Origin: Streptomyces phaeochromogenes
Lineage (GTDB): Bacteria > Actinomycetota > Actinomycetes > Streptomycetales > Streptomycetaceae
Reading direction: 5' to 3'
DNA: 33,537 bases
Assembly: GCF_001418655.1 (NCBI RefSeq)
Contig: NZ_LIQZ01000012.1
Coordinates: 1-33,537, forward strand
The position numbers and the translations under genes were made by a program. Below the pieces are notes generated by a model. It saw nothing but the letters and a program-made list of their open reading frames with translations, made no database searches and was not told where the DNA came from. How positions within the stretch are numbered: position 1 is the stretch's first letter; each line of letters opens with the position of its first letter. Below, piece by piece: positions 14,186 to 27,532 of the stretch.

Positions 14186-14911
14186 GTGAGCAAGCGCAGC
14201 AAGTCTCTCCGCGCTGCGGACGCCAAGATCGACCGGGAGAAGTTCTACGCCCCGCTCGAGGCCGTCCGTCTCGCCAAGGAGACCTCCACGAGCAAGTTCG
14301 ACGGCACTGTCGAGGTCGCCTTCCGCCTGGGTGTCGACCCGCGCAAGGCCGACCAGATGGTCCGTGGCACCGTGAACCTCCCGCACGGCACCGGTAAGAC
14401 CGCCCGGGTCCTGGTCTTCGCGACCGGTGACCGTGCCGAGGCCGCGACCGCCGCGGGCGCCGACATCGTCGGCTCCGACGAGCTCATCGACGAGGTGGCG
14501 AAGGGCCGTCTGGACTTCGACGCCGTCGTCGCCACCCCGGACCTCATGGGCAAGGTCGGCCGCCTGGGCCGTGTCCTCGGCCCGCGTGGTCTGATGCCGA
14601 ACCCGAAGACCGGCACCGTGACCCCGGACGTGGCCAAGGCCGTGACCGAGATCAAGGGCGGCAAGATCGAGTTCCGCGTCGACAAGCACTCGAACCTGCA
14701 CTTCATCATCGGCAAGACCTCGTTCGACGAGACCCAGCTGGTGGAGAACTACGGCGCGGCGCTGGAGGAGATCCTCCGTCTGAAGCCGTCCGCCGCCAAG
14801 GGTCGTTACATCCGGAAGGCCGCGATCAGCACGACGATCGGCCCCGGCATCCCGCTCGACCCGAACCGCACCCGCAACCTCCTCGTCGAGGAGGACCCGG
14901 CCTCCGTCTGA
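14186..14911 (+). CDS. rplA: Ribosomal protein uL1
   Basis: The GTG at 14186 has AGGAG five bases upstream (14176-14180). The 241-residue product shows the two-domain L1 pattern, with [30 protein letters not shown] and [23 protein letters not shown]. It forms the L1 stalk on 23S rRNA and in many bacteria represses its own operon by binding the mRNA. The 77-base rplK-rplA spacer holds the pairing stretch GGCAGGGCCTGCTCGGCCC, but I cannot show it is an L1 site. Confidence 0.98.
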   Translation: MSKRSKSLRAADAKIDREKFYAPLEAVRLAKETSTSKFDGTVEVAFRLGVDPRKADQMVRGTVNLPHGTGKTARVLVFATGDRAEAATAAGADIVGSDELIDEVAKGRLDFDAVVATPDLMGKVGRLGRVLGPRGLMPNPKTGTVTPDVAKAVTEIKGGKIEFRVDKHSNLHFIIGKTSFDETQLVENYGAALEEILRLKPSAAKGRYIRKAAISTTIGPGIPLDPNRTRNLLVEEDPASV

Positions 14912-14952
14912 GCCTGACGCTCACCGGCAGCCGCGTCGCACACGCGATTCCA

Positions 14953-14997
14953 GGACGGGCCCCGCAACCTTTCGAGGTGCGGGGCCCGTCCCTTTTT
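14953..14997 (+). terminator. Intrinsic terminator after rplA
   Basis: Bases 14953-14966 pair perfectly with 14978-14991 (14 bp, 11-base loop), followed by five T (14993-14997). It cleanly ends the nusG/rplKA region. Confidence 0.95.
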
Positions 14998-15074
14998 GTC
15001 AGATGCCCGTTTCCGAACCGGGTGTCAGTGCCCTGCGCTAGCGTGCAAGGCACAGGAATCGCATAGGGGGACGA

Positions 15075-15998
15075 ATGAAGAGCACTGCCGTGCGACGCGC
15101 GACTGTCTCGATCGCGATGGCCGCCGCGCTGACGGGGGTCGCGGCCTGTAGCGGCTCGGACTCCGACGGGGGTTCGGGCGGGAGCTCGGGCGGAAGCTCC
15201 GGAGGGGGCGACAAGGCGGCCGGCAAGGCCAAGACGCAGGCGAACCCGATCGCGGCCCTGCGCTCCGTCGAGAAGTCCACCGACAAGGCCGACTCCGCCA
15301 AGGTCGAGTCCACCACGACAATGGGCACGATCATGGCCATGGAGGCGGACGGCGCCCTCGGCTGGTCCGACGGTCTCACCGGCACCCTGACGATCACGTA
15401 CACCGGCGGCACCATGGCCGACCAGATGCGCCAGCTGGGCACCACCTCCATGGAGGCCCGCTATCTGCCGGACGCCTACTACGCGAAGATGGGCGACAAG
15501 TTCGCCGAGCAGTCCGGCGGCAAGCACTGGATCAAGTACGCGTACGACGACCTGGCGGACCTCGCCGGCGGATCGGGCGCGTACATGAAGGACCAGATGC
15601 AGAACACCACGCCGAACCAGTCGGTGAAGCTCCTGCTGGCCTCCGGGGACGTCAAGAAGGTCGGCGCGGAGAAGGTGCGCGGCGAGAACACCACGCACTA
15701 CTCGGGCACGGTCGACGTCGCGGACCTCGCGGGCGAGAGCTCGAACCTCACCGCGGACCAACTGGCCGACATGAAGCGCCAGTTGGAGCAGGCCGGAGTC
15801 ACCACCGAGACCATCGACATATGGGTCAACGACGAGGACCTGCTGGTCAAGAAGGTCGAGAAGGGCGAGCTGGCGACCGGCTCGATGTCCTCGACGGCGT
15901 TCTACAGCGACTACGGCGTGAAGATCTCCACCGAGGAGCCCCCGGCGGGCGACACCGCCGACTTCAAGGACCTGATGCAGACTCAGCCGGCGGCCTGA
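15075..15998 (+). CDS. Secreted lipoprotein (LppX/LprG-like), first of a tandem pair
   Basis: The ATG at 15075 is preceded by AGGGGGACGA. The 307-residue product has a signal peptide ([25 protein letters not shown]) with lipobox V-A-A-C. A Ser/Gly-rich linker (about residues 26-45) leads to a mainly beta domain with [40 protein letters not shown] and [27 protein letters not shown], ending in [15 protein letters not shown]. This order of features (test-of-state segment, WIKY, KKVG.EK..G..TTHY.GTV, WI/V..D) is shared with the next gene, so they are paralogues. LppX/LprG relatives carry lipids in the cell envelope, but that role is only an analogy here. It is isolated by terminators on both sides. 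Confidence 0.85.
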   Translation: MKSTAVRRATVSIAMAAALTGVAACSGSDSDGGSGGSSGGSSGGGDKAAGKAKTQANPIAALRSVEKSTDKADSAKVESTTTMGTIMAMEADGALGWSDGLTGTLTITYTGGTMADQMRQLGTTSMEARYLPDAYYAKMGDKFAEQSGGKHWIKYAYDDLADLAGGSGAYMKDQMQNTTPNQSVKLLLASGDVKKVGAEKVRGENTTHYSGTVDVADLAGESSNLTADQLADMKRQLEQAGVTTETIDIWVNDEDLLVKKVEKGELATGSMSSTAFYSDYGVKISTEEPPAGDTADFKDLMQTQPAA

Positions 15999-16010
15999 GG
16001 AACCTCGTAC

Positions 16011-16050
16011 GGGACGCGCGGGGGCGCCACCCAGGCGCCCCGGGCGTCCC
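16011..16050 (+). terminator. Hairpin between the two lipoprotein genes
   Basis: GGGCGCC (16022-16028) pairs with GGCGCCC (16034-16040), and outer GGGACGC (16011-16017) with GCGTCCC (16044-16050). There is no T-run. Confidence 0.6.
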
Positions 16051-16144
16051 ACAGGCCTCAAGGAACTCGGAGGACTGCCCGAGTCCCTCTGGGATACGCT
16101 CGCGCCCTGTCTGTGAGTCGCTCATCTGTTCCTTGGGGGGAACC

Positions 16145-17005
16145 ATGAAGATTTCTGTGCGCGGATCCGTGCGTCGTAGGACGACCGGTGCGGCACTCGC
16201 CGCGCTGGTCCTCGCCGGGGGTGCCGTCGGCTGTTCGAAGGACGGCGCGAGCGAGGAGTCGCCGAAGATGACGCCCGCCGCGGCCGTGGCCAAGGCGGCG
16301 AAGAACACGGAGGACATCACCTCCATCAGCTACCGGATGACCGGCAGGACCCCCGAGGAGGGGCGCGTCAAGGCCGATGCCCAGATGCGCATGAAGCCGG
16401 ACGTCGCCATGAGCATGAAGATGACCGCCCTCGACCAGGGCGCGGACGGCACCGCCGAGATCCGCCTCGTCGACAAGGCGATGTACATAGGCGGAGGCGC
16501 CGCGGCGGCCAAGGAGATGGACGGCAAGAGCTGGATCAAGTTCGACCTGTCCACGCTGGGCGACGACGCGCTGGGGGGCGCGGCTCCGGGCGCCGGGACG
16601 GCCGACAAGAACCCGGCCCAGGAGTCCACCTTCCTCACCGGCTCCAAGGACGTGAAGAAGGTCGGCACCGAGAAGATCGACGGCGTCGAGACCACCCACT
16701 ACAAGGGCACGGTCACCCTCGACGAGTTCCGCAAGTCCCTCAAGAGCGAGAGCAAGACCACCCGTGAGCAGCGGGAGAAGAGCCTTGAGCAGTACGAGAA
16801 GATGGGCGTGGACGCGCTCACGATGGACATGTGGATCGACGGCGACGACCGCACCAAGCAGTTCCGCATGAAGGGCGACGCCGACAAGGGCAAGCTCGAC
16901 ATGACCATCACCTTCGTCGACTACAACAAGCCCGTGACGGTCGAGGCGCCGCCCGCCAAGGACGTCATGGACCTCGCCGAGATGATGGGCGACATCGAGA
17001 GCTGA
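16145..17005 (+). CDS. Secreted lipoprotein (LppX/LprG-like), second of a tandem pair
   Basis: The ATG at 16145 follows GGGGGGA. The 286-residue product has signal peptide [30 protein letters not shown] with lipobox A-V-G-C. The mature part has [79 protein letters not shown] and [18 protein letters not shown]. The KKVG-EK--G--TTHY-GTV block matches the preceding lipoprotein. An internal charged helix ([25 protein letters not shown]) may be surface exposed. Function unknown; an envelope lipid- or small-molecule-binding role is possible by fold analogy. It ends 46 bases before the rplJ promoter. Confidence 0.85.
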   Translation: MKISVRGSVRRRTTGAALAALVLAGGAVGCSKDGASEESPKMTPAAAVAKAAKNTEDITSISYRMTGRTPEEGRVKADAQMRMKPDVAMSMKMTALDQGADGTAEIRLVDKAMYIGGGAAAAKEMDGKSWIKFDLSTLGDDALGGAAPGAGTADKNPAQESTFLTGSKDVKKVGTEKIDGVETTHYKGTVTLDEFRKSLKSESKTTREQREKSLEQYEKMGVDALTMDMWIDGDDRTKQFRMKGDADKGKLDMTITFVDYNKPVTVEAPPAKDVMDLAEMMGDIES

Positions 17006-17047
17006 CCTCGGCGTGGGCCGGCGTACGGCGTCGGCTCACGTACGGAT

Positions 17048-17077
17048 TTGCTTGACAGCGACCCGTTCACGTAACCT
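17048..17077 (+). promoter_or_regulatory. rplJ-rplL promoter region
   Basis: TTGACA at 17052-17057 and TAACCT at 17072-17077 are only 14 apart; TTGCTT at 17048-17053 gives an 18-base spacing to the same -10. A housekeeping promoter lies here, but the exact -35 is unclear. Transcription would start near 17084, at the beginning of the L10 leader. Confidence 0.6.
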
Positions 17078-17084
17078 TCCACAG

Positions 17085-17266
17085 AAGCCAAAGACCGCTG
17101 GTCGTTGCCGTGCGCTTGTTAGAGGGCGCGGTGACCGAAGGATCCGCTGAAACTGCGGACGACCCGCGTAGGTGACTGTGGATGAACTCCCGAACAGTCC
17201 CGTACTTCGTACGGATCCGTTCGGTCGAGTCACGCCCCGTGCGCCTGCGCCGGGGCGTTTCGTTTT
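17085..17266 (+). promoter_or_regulatory. L10-type ribosomal protein leader with terminator
   Basis: The stretch from about 17085 contains conserved pieces of actinobacterial L10 leaders: GGTGACCGAAGGATC, CTGAAACTGCGG, CGCGTAGGTGACTGTGGATGAACTCCCGA split over 17165-17194, and a TACTTCGTA hairpin. It ends in an intrinsic terminator: ACGCCCCG (17232-17239) with CGGGGCGT (17251-17258), then TTCGTTTT. This suggests L10-L12 complex binding controls readthrough into rplJ, as known for rplJL leaders in other bacteria. The exact 5' boundary is approximate. Confidence 0.75.
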
Positions 17267-17315
17267 CCCAGTCTCCTTCTGAGCGGTCCTCATCACCCGG
17301 AAGGAGGCCACGCTT

Positions 17316-17846
17316 ATGGCAAGGCCCGACAAGGCTGCCGCGGTAGCCGAGCTCGCGGACCAGTTCCGCAGCTCGAACGCCGCTGTGCTGACCGAGTACC
17401 GGGGTCTCACCGTGGCGCAGCTCAAGACGCTGCGTCGTTCGCTCGGTGAAGACGCCCAGTACGCCGTGGTGAAGAACACGCTGACCAAGATCGCGGCCAA
17501 CGAGGCCGGGATCTCGACGCTCGACGACCTGTTCAACGGTCCGACGGCGGTTGCCTTCATCTCCGGTGACCCGGTGACGTCGGCGAAGGGTCTTCGTGAC
17601 TTCGCCAAGGACAACCCCAACCTCGTCATCAAGGGCGGTGTCCTTGACGGCAAGGCGCTGTCCGCCGACGAGATCAAGAAGCTTGCGGACCTCGAGTCCC
17701 GCGAGGTTCTGCTCGCCAAGCTGGCGGGTGCCATGAAGGGCAAGCAGACTCAGGCTGCGCAGCTCTTCCAGGCGCTTCCGTCGAAGTTCGTCCGCACCGC
17801 GGAGGCGCTTCGCGTCAAGCTCGAAGAGCAGGGCGGTGCCGAGTAA
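17316..17846 (+). CDS. rplJ: Ribosomal protein uL10
   Basis: The ATG at 17316 has AAGGAGG (17301-17307). The 176-residue product [43 protein letters not shown] has the standard L10 N-terminal rRNA-binding domain ([30 protein letters not shown]). The C-terminal helices ([38 protein letters not shown]) carry L7/L12 dimers. It anchors the L12 stalk and, with L12, autoregulates through the leader upstream. Confidence 0.98.
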   Translation: MARPDKAAAVAELADQFRSSNAAVLTEYRGLTVAQLKTLRRSLGEDAQYAVVKNTLTKIAANEAGISTLDDLFNGPTAVAFISGDPVTSAKGLRDFAKDNPNLVIKGGVLDGKALSADEIKKLADLESREVLLAKLAGAMKGKQTQAAQLFQALPSKFVRTAEALRVKLEEQGGAE

Positions 17847-17897
17847 TTCGGCTCGCGCATTGACCGCCGCCTGAGGCGACGGTCGTAGCGGGCCGAA
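17847..17897 (+). other. Structured rplJ-rplL spacer
   Basis: TTCGGC (17847-17852) can pair with GCCGAA (17892-17897), enclosing GACCG (17862-17866) with CGGTC (17880-17884) and GCC/GGC. It may be a processing or attenuation element that helps set the higher L12 dosage. Confidence 0.5.
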
Positions 17898-17955
17898 CGT
17901 ACGCCCGCCTCACCAGTACATCCGGCACCTGCCGAATTAGTGGAAGGACGCCATC

Positions 17956-18339
17956 ATGGCGAAGCTGTCCCAGGAAGAGCTGCTCGCGCAGTTCGAGTCC
18001 CTCACCCTCATCGAGCTCTCCGAGTTCGTGAAGGCCTTCGAGGAGAAGTTCGACGTCACCGCCGCCGCCGCGGTCGCCGTTGCCGGCCCCGCCGGTCCGG
18101 GCGCCGTTGCCGAGGCCCCCGAGGAGCAGGACGAGTTCGACGTCATCCTCACGGGTGCCGGCGACAAGAAGATCCAGGTCATCAAGGTCGTGCGTGAGCT
18201 GACCTCCCTGGGTCTCAAGGAGGCCAAGGACCTCGTGGACGGCGCTCCGAAGCCGGTCCTCGAGAAGGTCGCCAAGGACGCCGCCGAGAAGGCCGCCGAG
18301 TCCCTCAAGGGCGCCGGCGCCTCCGTCGAGGTCAAGTAA
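17956..18339 (+). CDS. rplL: Ribosomal protein bL12 (L7/L12)
   Basis: The ATG at 17956 has GGAAGGACG upstream. The 127-residue acidic product has the N-terminal dimerisation domain ([40 protein letters not shown]), an Ala/Gly/Pro hinge ([15 protein letters not shown], about residues 41-56) and the C-terminal factor-binding domain ([43 protein letters not shown]). It recruits translational GTPases to the ribosome, including EF-G and EF-Tu, both encoded further right in this window. Confidence 0.98.
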   Translation: MAKLSQEELLAQFESLTLIELSEFVKAFEEKFDVTAAAAVAVAGPAGPGAVAEAPEEQDEFDVILTGAGDKKIQVIKVVRELTSLGLKEAKDLVDGAPKPVLEKVAKDAAEKAAESLKGAGASVEVK

Positions 18340-18345
18340 CACCAC

Positions 18346-18390
18346 GAGCCGCCCGCCGCGGCGCCTGAGGGCGCCCCGCGGCGACGGCTC
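18346..18390 (+). terminator. First hairpin after rplL
   Basis: GAGCCG (18346-18351) pairs with CGGCTC (18385-18390) and CGCCGCGG (18354-18361) with CCGCGGCG (18376-18383), starting seven bases after the stop. It is GC-rich without a T-run and is the first of two tandem hairpins. Confidence 0.7.
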
Positions 18391-18437
18391 CAGCGGGCCG
18401 ACACAGCCGCTCCCGCAGGGGCTGTAACGCTGACGCA

Positions 18438-18475
18438 CCGAAGAGCGATCATCCATCTGGGTGGTCGCTCTTCGG
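18438..18475 (+). terminator. Second hairpin after rplL
   Basis: Bases 18438-18451 pair with 18462-18475 (14 bp with one T-G pair, 10-base loop). Together with the upstream hairpin it should separate rplJL from rpoB. Confidence 0.8.
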
Positions 18476-18792
18476 CGTTCGAGGGGGCCGTGCGGCGACT
18501 GCCTTGCGCTGTCGGTCGCTACGAGTATGGTGATCTTCGTTCGTGCCTCCGGCCGCCCTGTGACGGGCAGCGAGACAGGTTGCAAGACGGGTTGCAAGTG
18601 ACGATGGCAGCACCCGGTTCGGGCATGGGGGGCCTTGACGAACCGCACGCAGCGCGCAATTCTCAGGACGCGTCGTCACAACGATCCGGATCCGAGGCAT
18701 GGATCGGTGGCGAAGAGGGCAGTATCGATGTGCATCGAGGGCGTGGCTTGCAGCAGGGGTTGAGAACAACGAGGGTCTTCAAAAACCCGCAC
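18476..18792. other. Non-coding stretch upstream of the rpoB promoter
   Basis: About 315 bases with no supported gene. It holds a 12-base-period direct repeat (GGTTGCAAG at 18578-18586 and 18590-18598) and a weak promoter-like pair (TTGCGC about 18505, TATGGT about 18527). An open frame at 18490-18843 has no coding character. Confidence 0.6.
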
Positions 18793-18821
18793 TGGACATC
18801 AGTGGGCCTAGTGGCTACACT
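18793..18821 (+). promoter_or_regulatory. rpoB-rpoC promoter
   Basis: TGGACA (18793-18798) and TACACT (18816-18821) are separated by 17 bases, a near-consensus housekeeping promoter. The predicted start near 18828 leaves a leader of roughly 175 bases before the rpoB TTG. Confidence 0.8.
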
Positions 18822-19003
18822 GACCCTTTGCGCTGCCTGTTAGCTGCCTCCTGCCCGTCACCAGGGGCATGCCCTCGCTTCAGCACTGTGGATTGAACCG
18901 ATCCTGACCTGGCCTTTTGGCTGATTCAGGAAACGGCTGTCCTGGTGTCCGGCTTGGGACCGGTACGCGCGTAGTGAGTCCGAGCCCTCGGAAGGACCCC
19001 CTC

Positions 19004-22000
19004 TTGGCCGCCTCGCGCACTGCCTCCGCGAATACGAACAACGGCGCCAGCACCGCCCCGCTGCGCATCTCTTTTGCAAAGATCAAGGAGCCCCTCGAGG
19101 TTCCGAACCTTCTTGCGCTGCAAACCGAGAGCTTCGACTGGCTGCTCGGAAACGACGCGTGGAAGGCTCGTGTCGAGGCGGCTCTGGACAGCGGACAGGA
19201 CGTCCCCACCAAGTCCGGTCTGGAGGAGATCTTCGAGGAGATCTCCCCGATCGAGGACTTCTCCGGGTCGATGTCCCTGACTTTCCGCGACCACCGCTTC
19301 GAGCCTCCCAAGAACTCGATCGACGAGTGCAAGGAGCGCGACTTCACGTACGCGGCCCCGCTCTTCGTCACGGCCGAGTTCACCAACAACGAGACCGGCG
19401 AGATCAAGTCCCAGACGGTCTTCATGGGTGATTTCCCGCTCATGACGAACAAGGGCACCTTCGTCATCAACGGCACCGAGCGTGTCGTCGTGACGCAGCT
19501 GGTCCGTTCGCCGGGTGTCTACTTCGACTCCTCCATCGACAAGACGTCCGACAAGGACATCTTCTCGGTCAAGGTCATCCCCTCCCGGGGTGCCTGGCTG
19601 GAGATGGAGATCGACAAGCGCGACATGGTCGGTGTCCGCATCGACCGCAAGCGCAAGCAGTCCGTCACCGTTCTCCTGAAGGCTCTCGGCTGGACGACCG
19701 AGCAGATCCTCGAAGAGTTCGGCGAGTACGAGTCCATGCGCGCCACCCTGGAGAAGGACCACACCCAGGGCCAGGACGACGCACTGCTCGACATCTACCG
19801 CAAGCTGCGTCCGGGCGAGCCGCCGACCCGTGAGGCCGCGCAGACGCTTCTGGAGAACCTCTACTTCAACCCGAAGCGTTACGACCTCGCCAATGTCGGC
19901 CGTTACAAGGTCAACAAGAAGCTGGGCAGCGAGGCCCCGCTGGACGCCGGGATCCTGACCGTCGAAGACATCATCGAGACGATCAAGTACCTGGTGAAGC
20001 TGCACGCCGGTGAGACCGAGACCGTTGGTCCCAACGGCGCCTCGATCGTCGTCGAGACCGACGACATCGACCACTTCGGCAACCGTCGTCTGCGCAACGT
20101 CGGCGAGCTCATCCAGAACCAGGTCCGTACGGGTCTGGCGCGTATGGAGCGTGTCGTCCGTGAGCGGATGACGACTCAGGACGTCGAGGCGATCACGCCG
20201 CAGACCCTGATCAACATCCGGCCGGTCGTCGCCTCCATCAAGGAGTTCTTCGGCACCAGCCAGCTGTCGCAGTTCATGGACCAGAACAACCCGCTGTCGG
20301 GCCTGACGCACAAGCGTCGTCTCAACGCGCTCGGCCCGGGTGGTCTGTCCCGTGAGCGGGCCGGCTTCGAAGTCCGTGACGTGCACCCCTCGCACTACGG
20401 CCGCATGTGTCCGATCGAGACCCCCGAAGGCCCGAACATCGGCCTGATCGGCTCGCTCGCCTCCTACGGCCGGATCAACGCGTTCGGTTTCGTCGAGACG
20501 CCGTACCGCAAGGTCGTCGAGGGCCGGGTCAGCGACGACGTGGACTACCTCACGGCCGACGAGGAGGACCGGTTCGTCATCGCGCAGGCCAACGCCTCGC
20601 TCAATGACGACATGCGCTTCGACGAGGCTCGTGTCCTGGTCCGCCGTCGTGGCGGCGAGGTCGACTACGTCCCCGGTGACGACGTCGACTACATGGACGT
20701 CTCCCCGCGCCAGATGGTGTCCGTCGCGACCGCGATGATCCCCTTCCTGGAGCACGACGACGCCAACCGTGCCCTCATGGGCGCGAACATGATGCGCCAG
20801 GCCGTGCCGCTGATCACCGCCGAGGCCCCCCTCGTCGGTACGGGCATGGAGTACCGCTGCGCCGTCGACGCCGGTGACGTCATCAAGGCCGAGAAGGCGG
20901 GTGTCGTCCAGGAGGTATCCGCGGACTACATCACCGTCGCCAACGACGACGGCACGTACACCACGTACCGCGTCGCGAAGTTCTCGCGCTCCAACCAGGG
21001 CACCTCGGTCAACCAGAAGGTGATCGTGGACGAGGGCGACCGGGTCGTCGAGAACCAGGTTCTCGCCGACGGTCCGGCCACCCAGGAAGGCGAGATGGCG
21101 CTGGGCAAGAACCTGCTCGTCGCCTTCATGCCCTGGGAGGGTCACAACTACGAGGACGCGATCATCCTGTCGCAGCGCCTCGTCCAGGACGACGTCCTCT
21201 CCTCGATCCACATCGAGGAGCACGAGGTCGACGCCCGTGACACCAAGCTCGGCCCCGAGGAGATCACCCGGGACATCCCGAACGTCTCCGAGGAGGTCCT
21301 GGCCGACCTCGACGAGCGCGGCATCATCCGCATCGGTGCCGAGGTCGTCGCCGGCGACATCCTGGTCGGCAAGGTCACGCCCAAGGGTGAGACCGAGCTG
21401 ACCCCGGAGGAGCGCCTGCTCCGCGCGATCTTCGGTGAGAAGGCGCGCGAGGTGCGCGACACCTCGCTGAAGGTGCCGCACGGCGAGATCGGCAAGGTCA
21501 TCGGCGTCCGCGTCTTCGACCGTGAAGAGGGCGACGAGCTGCCGCCGGGCGTGAACCAGCTGGTTCGTGTCTACGTGGCGCAGAAGCGCAAGATCACGGA
21601 CGGTGACAAGCTCGCCGGCCGTCACGGAAACAAGGGCGTCATCTCCAAGATCCTTCCGATCGAGGACATGCCCTTCCTCGAGGACGGCACGCCCGTCGAC
21701 ATCATCCTCAACCCGCTGGGTGTCCCGTCCCGAATGAACCCGGGACAGGTCCTGGAGATCCACCTCGGCTGGCTCGCCAGCCGCGGCTGGGACGTCTCCG
21801 GTCTGGCGGACGACTGGGCGCAGCGCCTCCAGGCCATCGAGGCCGACAAGGTCGACCCGGGCACGAACGTCGCCACCCCCGTCTTCGACGGTGCGCGTGA
21901 GGACGAGCTGGCCGGTCTGCTGCAGCACACGATTCCGAACCGCGACGGCGAGCGCATGGTGCTCCCCACCGGTAAGGCGCCTCTGTTCGACGGCCGCTCC

Positions 22001-22486
22001 GGCGAGCCGTTCCCGGAGCCGATCTCGGTCGGCTACATGTACATCCTCAAGCTCCACCACCTGGTCGACGACAAGCTCCACGCGCGCTCGACCGGTCCGT
22101 ACTCGATGATCACCCAGCAGCCGCTGGGTGGTAAGGCCCAGTTCGGTGGCCAGCGCTTCGGTGAGATGGAGGTGTGGGCGCTGGAGGCTTATGGCGCCGC
22201 TTACGCCCTCCAGGAACTGCTGACCATCAAGTCCGACGACGTGACCGGCCGCGTGAAGGTCTACGAGGCCATCGTCAAGGGCGAGAACATCCCCGAGCCC
22301 GGCATTCCCGAGTCCTTCAAGGTGCTCATCAAGGAAATGCAGTCGCTCTGCCTCAACGTGGAGGTGCTGTCCTCGGACGGCATGTCCATCGAGATGCGCG
22401 ACACGGACGAGGACGTCTTCCGCGCCGCGGAGGAGCTCGGTATCGACCTGTCCCGGCGCGAGCCGAGCAGCGTCGAAGAGGTCTGA
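19004..22486 (+). CDS. rpoB: DNA-directed RNA polymerase subunit beta
   Basis: TTG 19004 is chosen over the open frame from 18917: GGAAGGA (18990-18996) sits seven bases before it, and it gives the family N-terminus (L/M)[26 protein letters not shown]. The 1160-residue product carries all beta-subunit blocks, including [83 protein letters not shown] and [21 protein letters not shown]. In the rifampicin region the usual contact residues are present (Gln, Asp, His 436, Arg), but residue 441 is Asn (codon AAC 20324-20326) where E. coli has Ser531. It is transcribed with rpoC across a hairpin-containing 97-base spacer. Confidence 0.98.
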   Translation: MAASRTASANTNNGASTAPLRISFAKIKEPLEVPNLLALQTESFDWLLGNDAWKARVEAALDSGQDVPTKSGLEEIFEEISPIEDFSGSMSLTFRDHRFEPPKNSIDECKERDFTYAAPLFVTAEFTNNETGEIKSQTVFMGDFPLMTNKGTFVINGTERVVVTQLVRSPGVYFDSSIDKTSDKDIFSVKVIPSRGAWLEMEIDKRDMVGVRIDRKRKQSVTVLLKALGWTTEQILEEFGEYESMRATLEKDHTQGQDDALLDIYRKLRPGEPPTREAAQTLLENLYFNPKRYDLANVGRYKVNKKLGSEAPLDAGILTVEDIIETIKYLVKLHAGETETVGPNGASIVVETDDIDHFGNRRLRNVGELIQNQVRTGLARMERVVRERMTTQDVEAITPQTLINIRPVVASIKEFFGTSQLSQFMDQNNPLSGLTHKRRLNALGPGGLSRERAGFEVRDVHPSHYGRMCPIETPEGPNIGLIGSLASYGRINAFGFVETPYRKVVEGRVSDDVDYLTADEEDRFVIAQANASLNDDMRFDEARVLVRRRGGEVDYVPGDDVDYMDVSPRQMVSVATAMIPFLEHDDANRALMGANMMRQAVPLITAEAPLVGTGMEYRCAVDAGDVIKAEKAGVVQEVSADYITVANDDGTYTTYRVAKFSRSNQGTSVNQKVIVDEGDRVVENQVLADGPATQEGEMALGKNLLVAFMPWEGHNYEDAIILSQRLVQDDVLSSIHIEEHEVDARDTKLGPEEITRDIPNVSEEVLADLDERGIIRIGAEVVAGDILVGKVTPKGETELTPEERLLRAIFGEKAREVRDTSLKVPHGEIGKVIGVRVFDREEGDELPPGVNQLVRVYVAQKRKITDGDKLAGRHGNKGVISKILPIEDMPFLEDGTPVDIILNPLGVPSRMNPGQVLEIHLGWLASRGWDVSGLADDWAQRLQAIEADKVDPGTNVATPVFDGAREDELAGLLQHTIPNRDGERMVLPTGKAPLFDGRSGEPFPEPISVGYMYILKLHHLVDDKLHARSTGPYSMITQQPLGGKAQFGGQRFGEMEVWALEAYGAAYALQELLTIKSDDVTGRVKVYEAIVKGENIPEPGIPESFKVLIKEMQSLCLNVEVLSSDGMSIEMRDTDEDVFRAAEELGIDLSRREPSSVEEV

Positions 22487-22494
22487 CGGGTCTG

Positions 22495-22523
22495 GCCGGG
22501 GCTCCTTGAACAAGAGCCCCGGC
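22495..22523 (+). terminator. Attenuator-like hairpin between rpoB and rpoC
   Basis: GCCGGGGCTC (22495-22504) pairs perfectly with GAGCCCCGGC (22514-22523), nine-base loop, nine bases after the rpoB stop. No T-run follows, so it is more likely an RNA stability or pausing element than a full terminator. Confidence 0.6.
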
Positions 22524-22583
22524 TAACCCCGGACCCCAGTCAGACCAGTGAAGAATCGACCCCGAAAGAGGGATTGACGACAA

Positions 22584-26483
<3,900 letters not shown>

Positions 26484-26499
26484 GCGGGTTGCTTGAGTT

Positions 26500-26540
26500 G
26501 AAGGGCGGTCACCTTTCGGGGTGGCCGCCCTTCGGCTTTT
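26500..26540 (+). terminator. Intrinsic terminator after rpoC
   Basis: Bases 26500-26513 pair with 26520-26533 (14 bp, one T-G pair, six-base loop TTTCGG), followed by GGCTTTT. Confidence 0.9.
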
Positions 26541-26549
26541 CCGGTGACG

Positions 26550-26575
26550 GGAACCTATGCCGGAAATGCCGCGTT
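26550..26575 (+). promoter_or_regulatory. Candidate ECF-sigma promoter
   Basis: GGAAC (26550-26554) and CGTT (26572-26575) are separated by 17 bases, the pattern of several Streptomyces ECF sigma promoters (SigE-like). It lies between the rpoC terminator and the next gene. Such short motifs arise by chance, so this is tentative. Confidence 0.35.
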
Positions 26576-26617
26576 GGAGCATGATGGAAGCCCAGTCTTT
26601 CGGGGGGAGGTGCTCCC

Positions 26618-27244
26618 GTGTCGTACCCGTCGTGGCAGCCCGGGGAGGGACCGAAGGATCCGCAGGCCCGGCCGGGGCCGGGTGGTGTGCCGTCGTGGCG
26701 TGGGCAGGGCGGTCAGCCGCCGGTCTGGTACGGGCAGGGCGGTCCTCCGCAGCCCGGGTACGTGGACGGCAGCCATTCGATGCTCGCCTCGCACGCCGAC
26801 CGGGAGCGGGCCGTCGATGTGCTCAGAGCCGGCTTCGGCGAGGGGCGCATGGAGCAGACCGAGTTCGAGAAGCGGGTGGCACGGGCCTACGCGGCCCGTA
26901 CGGTGGGCGAGCTGGCCCTTCTGGTGGCCGACCTGCCCCAGGGGCCCGTACCGCTCCCTGCGGCCGTAGGAGCCGTGCCACGGACGTTCCTGCCCCTTCC
27001 CGTGCCGAAGACGAACGAGAAGGCGATCGGGTCGGCGATCTGCGGCGGGCTGTGCCTGGTGACCTTCGGGCTCACCGGTCTTCCCGCGGTGATTCTCGGC
27101 CATTCCGCGCGCTCCGAGATCCGGCACAGGGGCGAGGGCGGTGACGGTCTGGCGCTCACCGGGCTCGTCATCGGATGGCTGGCCACGGCCAGCTGGACCC
27201 TTGTGGTGACGCTGCTGCTCATCGCCGCGCTGACGACCGGATGA
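26618..27244 (+). CDS. DUF1707 / DUF4190 membrane protein
   Basis: The GTG at 26618 has GGGGGGAGG eight bases upstream. The 208-residue protein has a Pro/Gly/Gln-rich disordered N-terminus (residues 1-50) and a DUF1707 helical segment (ASHADRERAVDVLRAGFGEGRMEQTEFEKRVARAYAARTVGELALLVADLP). It ends in a DUF4190-type hairpin of two membrane helices (AIGSAICGGLCLVTFGLTGLPAVILGHSARSEIRHRGEGGDGLALTGLVIGW... TLVVTLLLIAAL). DUF1707 resembles SHOCT-type short helices thought to mediate oligomerisation. It probably sits in the cytoplasmic membrane with the DUF1707 part inside. Function unknown. It stands alone between rpoC and the str operon. Confidence 0.85.
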   Translation: MSYPSWQPGEGPKDPQARPGPGGVPSWRGQGGQPPVWYGQGGPPQPGYVDGSHSMLASHADRERAVDVLRAGFGEGRMEQTEFEKRVARAYAARTVGELALLVADLPQGPVPLPAAVGAVPRTFLPLPVPKTNEKAIGSAICGGLCLVTFGLTGLPAVILGHSARSEIRHRGEGGDGLALTGLVIGWLATASWTLVVTLLLIAALTTG

Positions 27245-27308
27245 AGATCACGGACGGTGTGGCGGGTTGGCATGGTCCGCTCACGGATGGTAGTGCGGCC
27301 CATTTGTT

Positions 27309-27337
27309 TTGACCGCAGCCTATGAGGTAGGTACGCT
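27309..27337 (+). promoter_or_regulatory. str operon (rpsL) promoter
   Basis: TTGACC (27309-27314) and TACGCT (27332-27337) are 17 bases apart, a strong housekeeping match. The start near 27344 gives a leader of about 190 bases. Confidence 0.8.
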
Positions 27338-27343
27338 CAGACC

Positions 27344-27532
27344 TTGTGCCTGGGGTGTGCCCTGGCTCCCGTGCGTGCCTTCAAACCGCAAGGGGAGTCG
27401 TAAGCGGCCACCGTAAATCTGCGCCCTTCTCGCCTCACGGCGAGAGTCTGCAGGATTCGACACACCCGACCGCGTGGGTCGGCGATGTTCCAGGTTAGCT
27501 TCACCATTCGGCACACAGAAACCGGAGAAGTA
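27344..27532 (+). promoter_or_regulatory. Structured rpsL leader
   Basis: The untranslated leader contains small stems such as CTCGCC/GGCGAG around 27429-27444 and CGACC/GGTCG around 27469-27483. No intrinsic terminator is visible. It may be an autoregulatory leader, but I do not recognise a named family. Confidence 0.4.

Noticed and set aside
18490..18843. Open frame in the rpoB upstream region
   Set aside because: No codon bias, no ribosome site, and it overlaps the rpoB promoter.
18917..19003. 29-residue N-terminal extension of RpoB
   Set aside because: Not family-like; TTG 19004 has the ribosome site and the conserved N-terminus.
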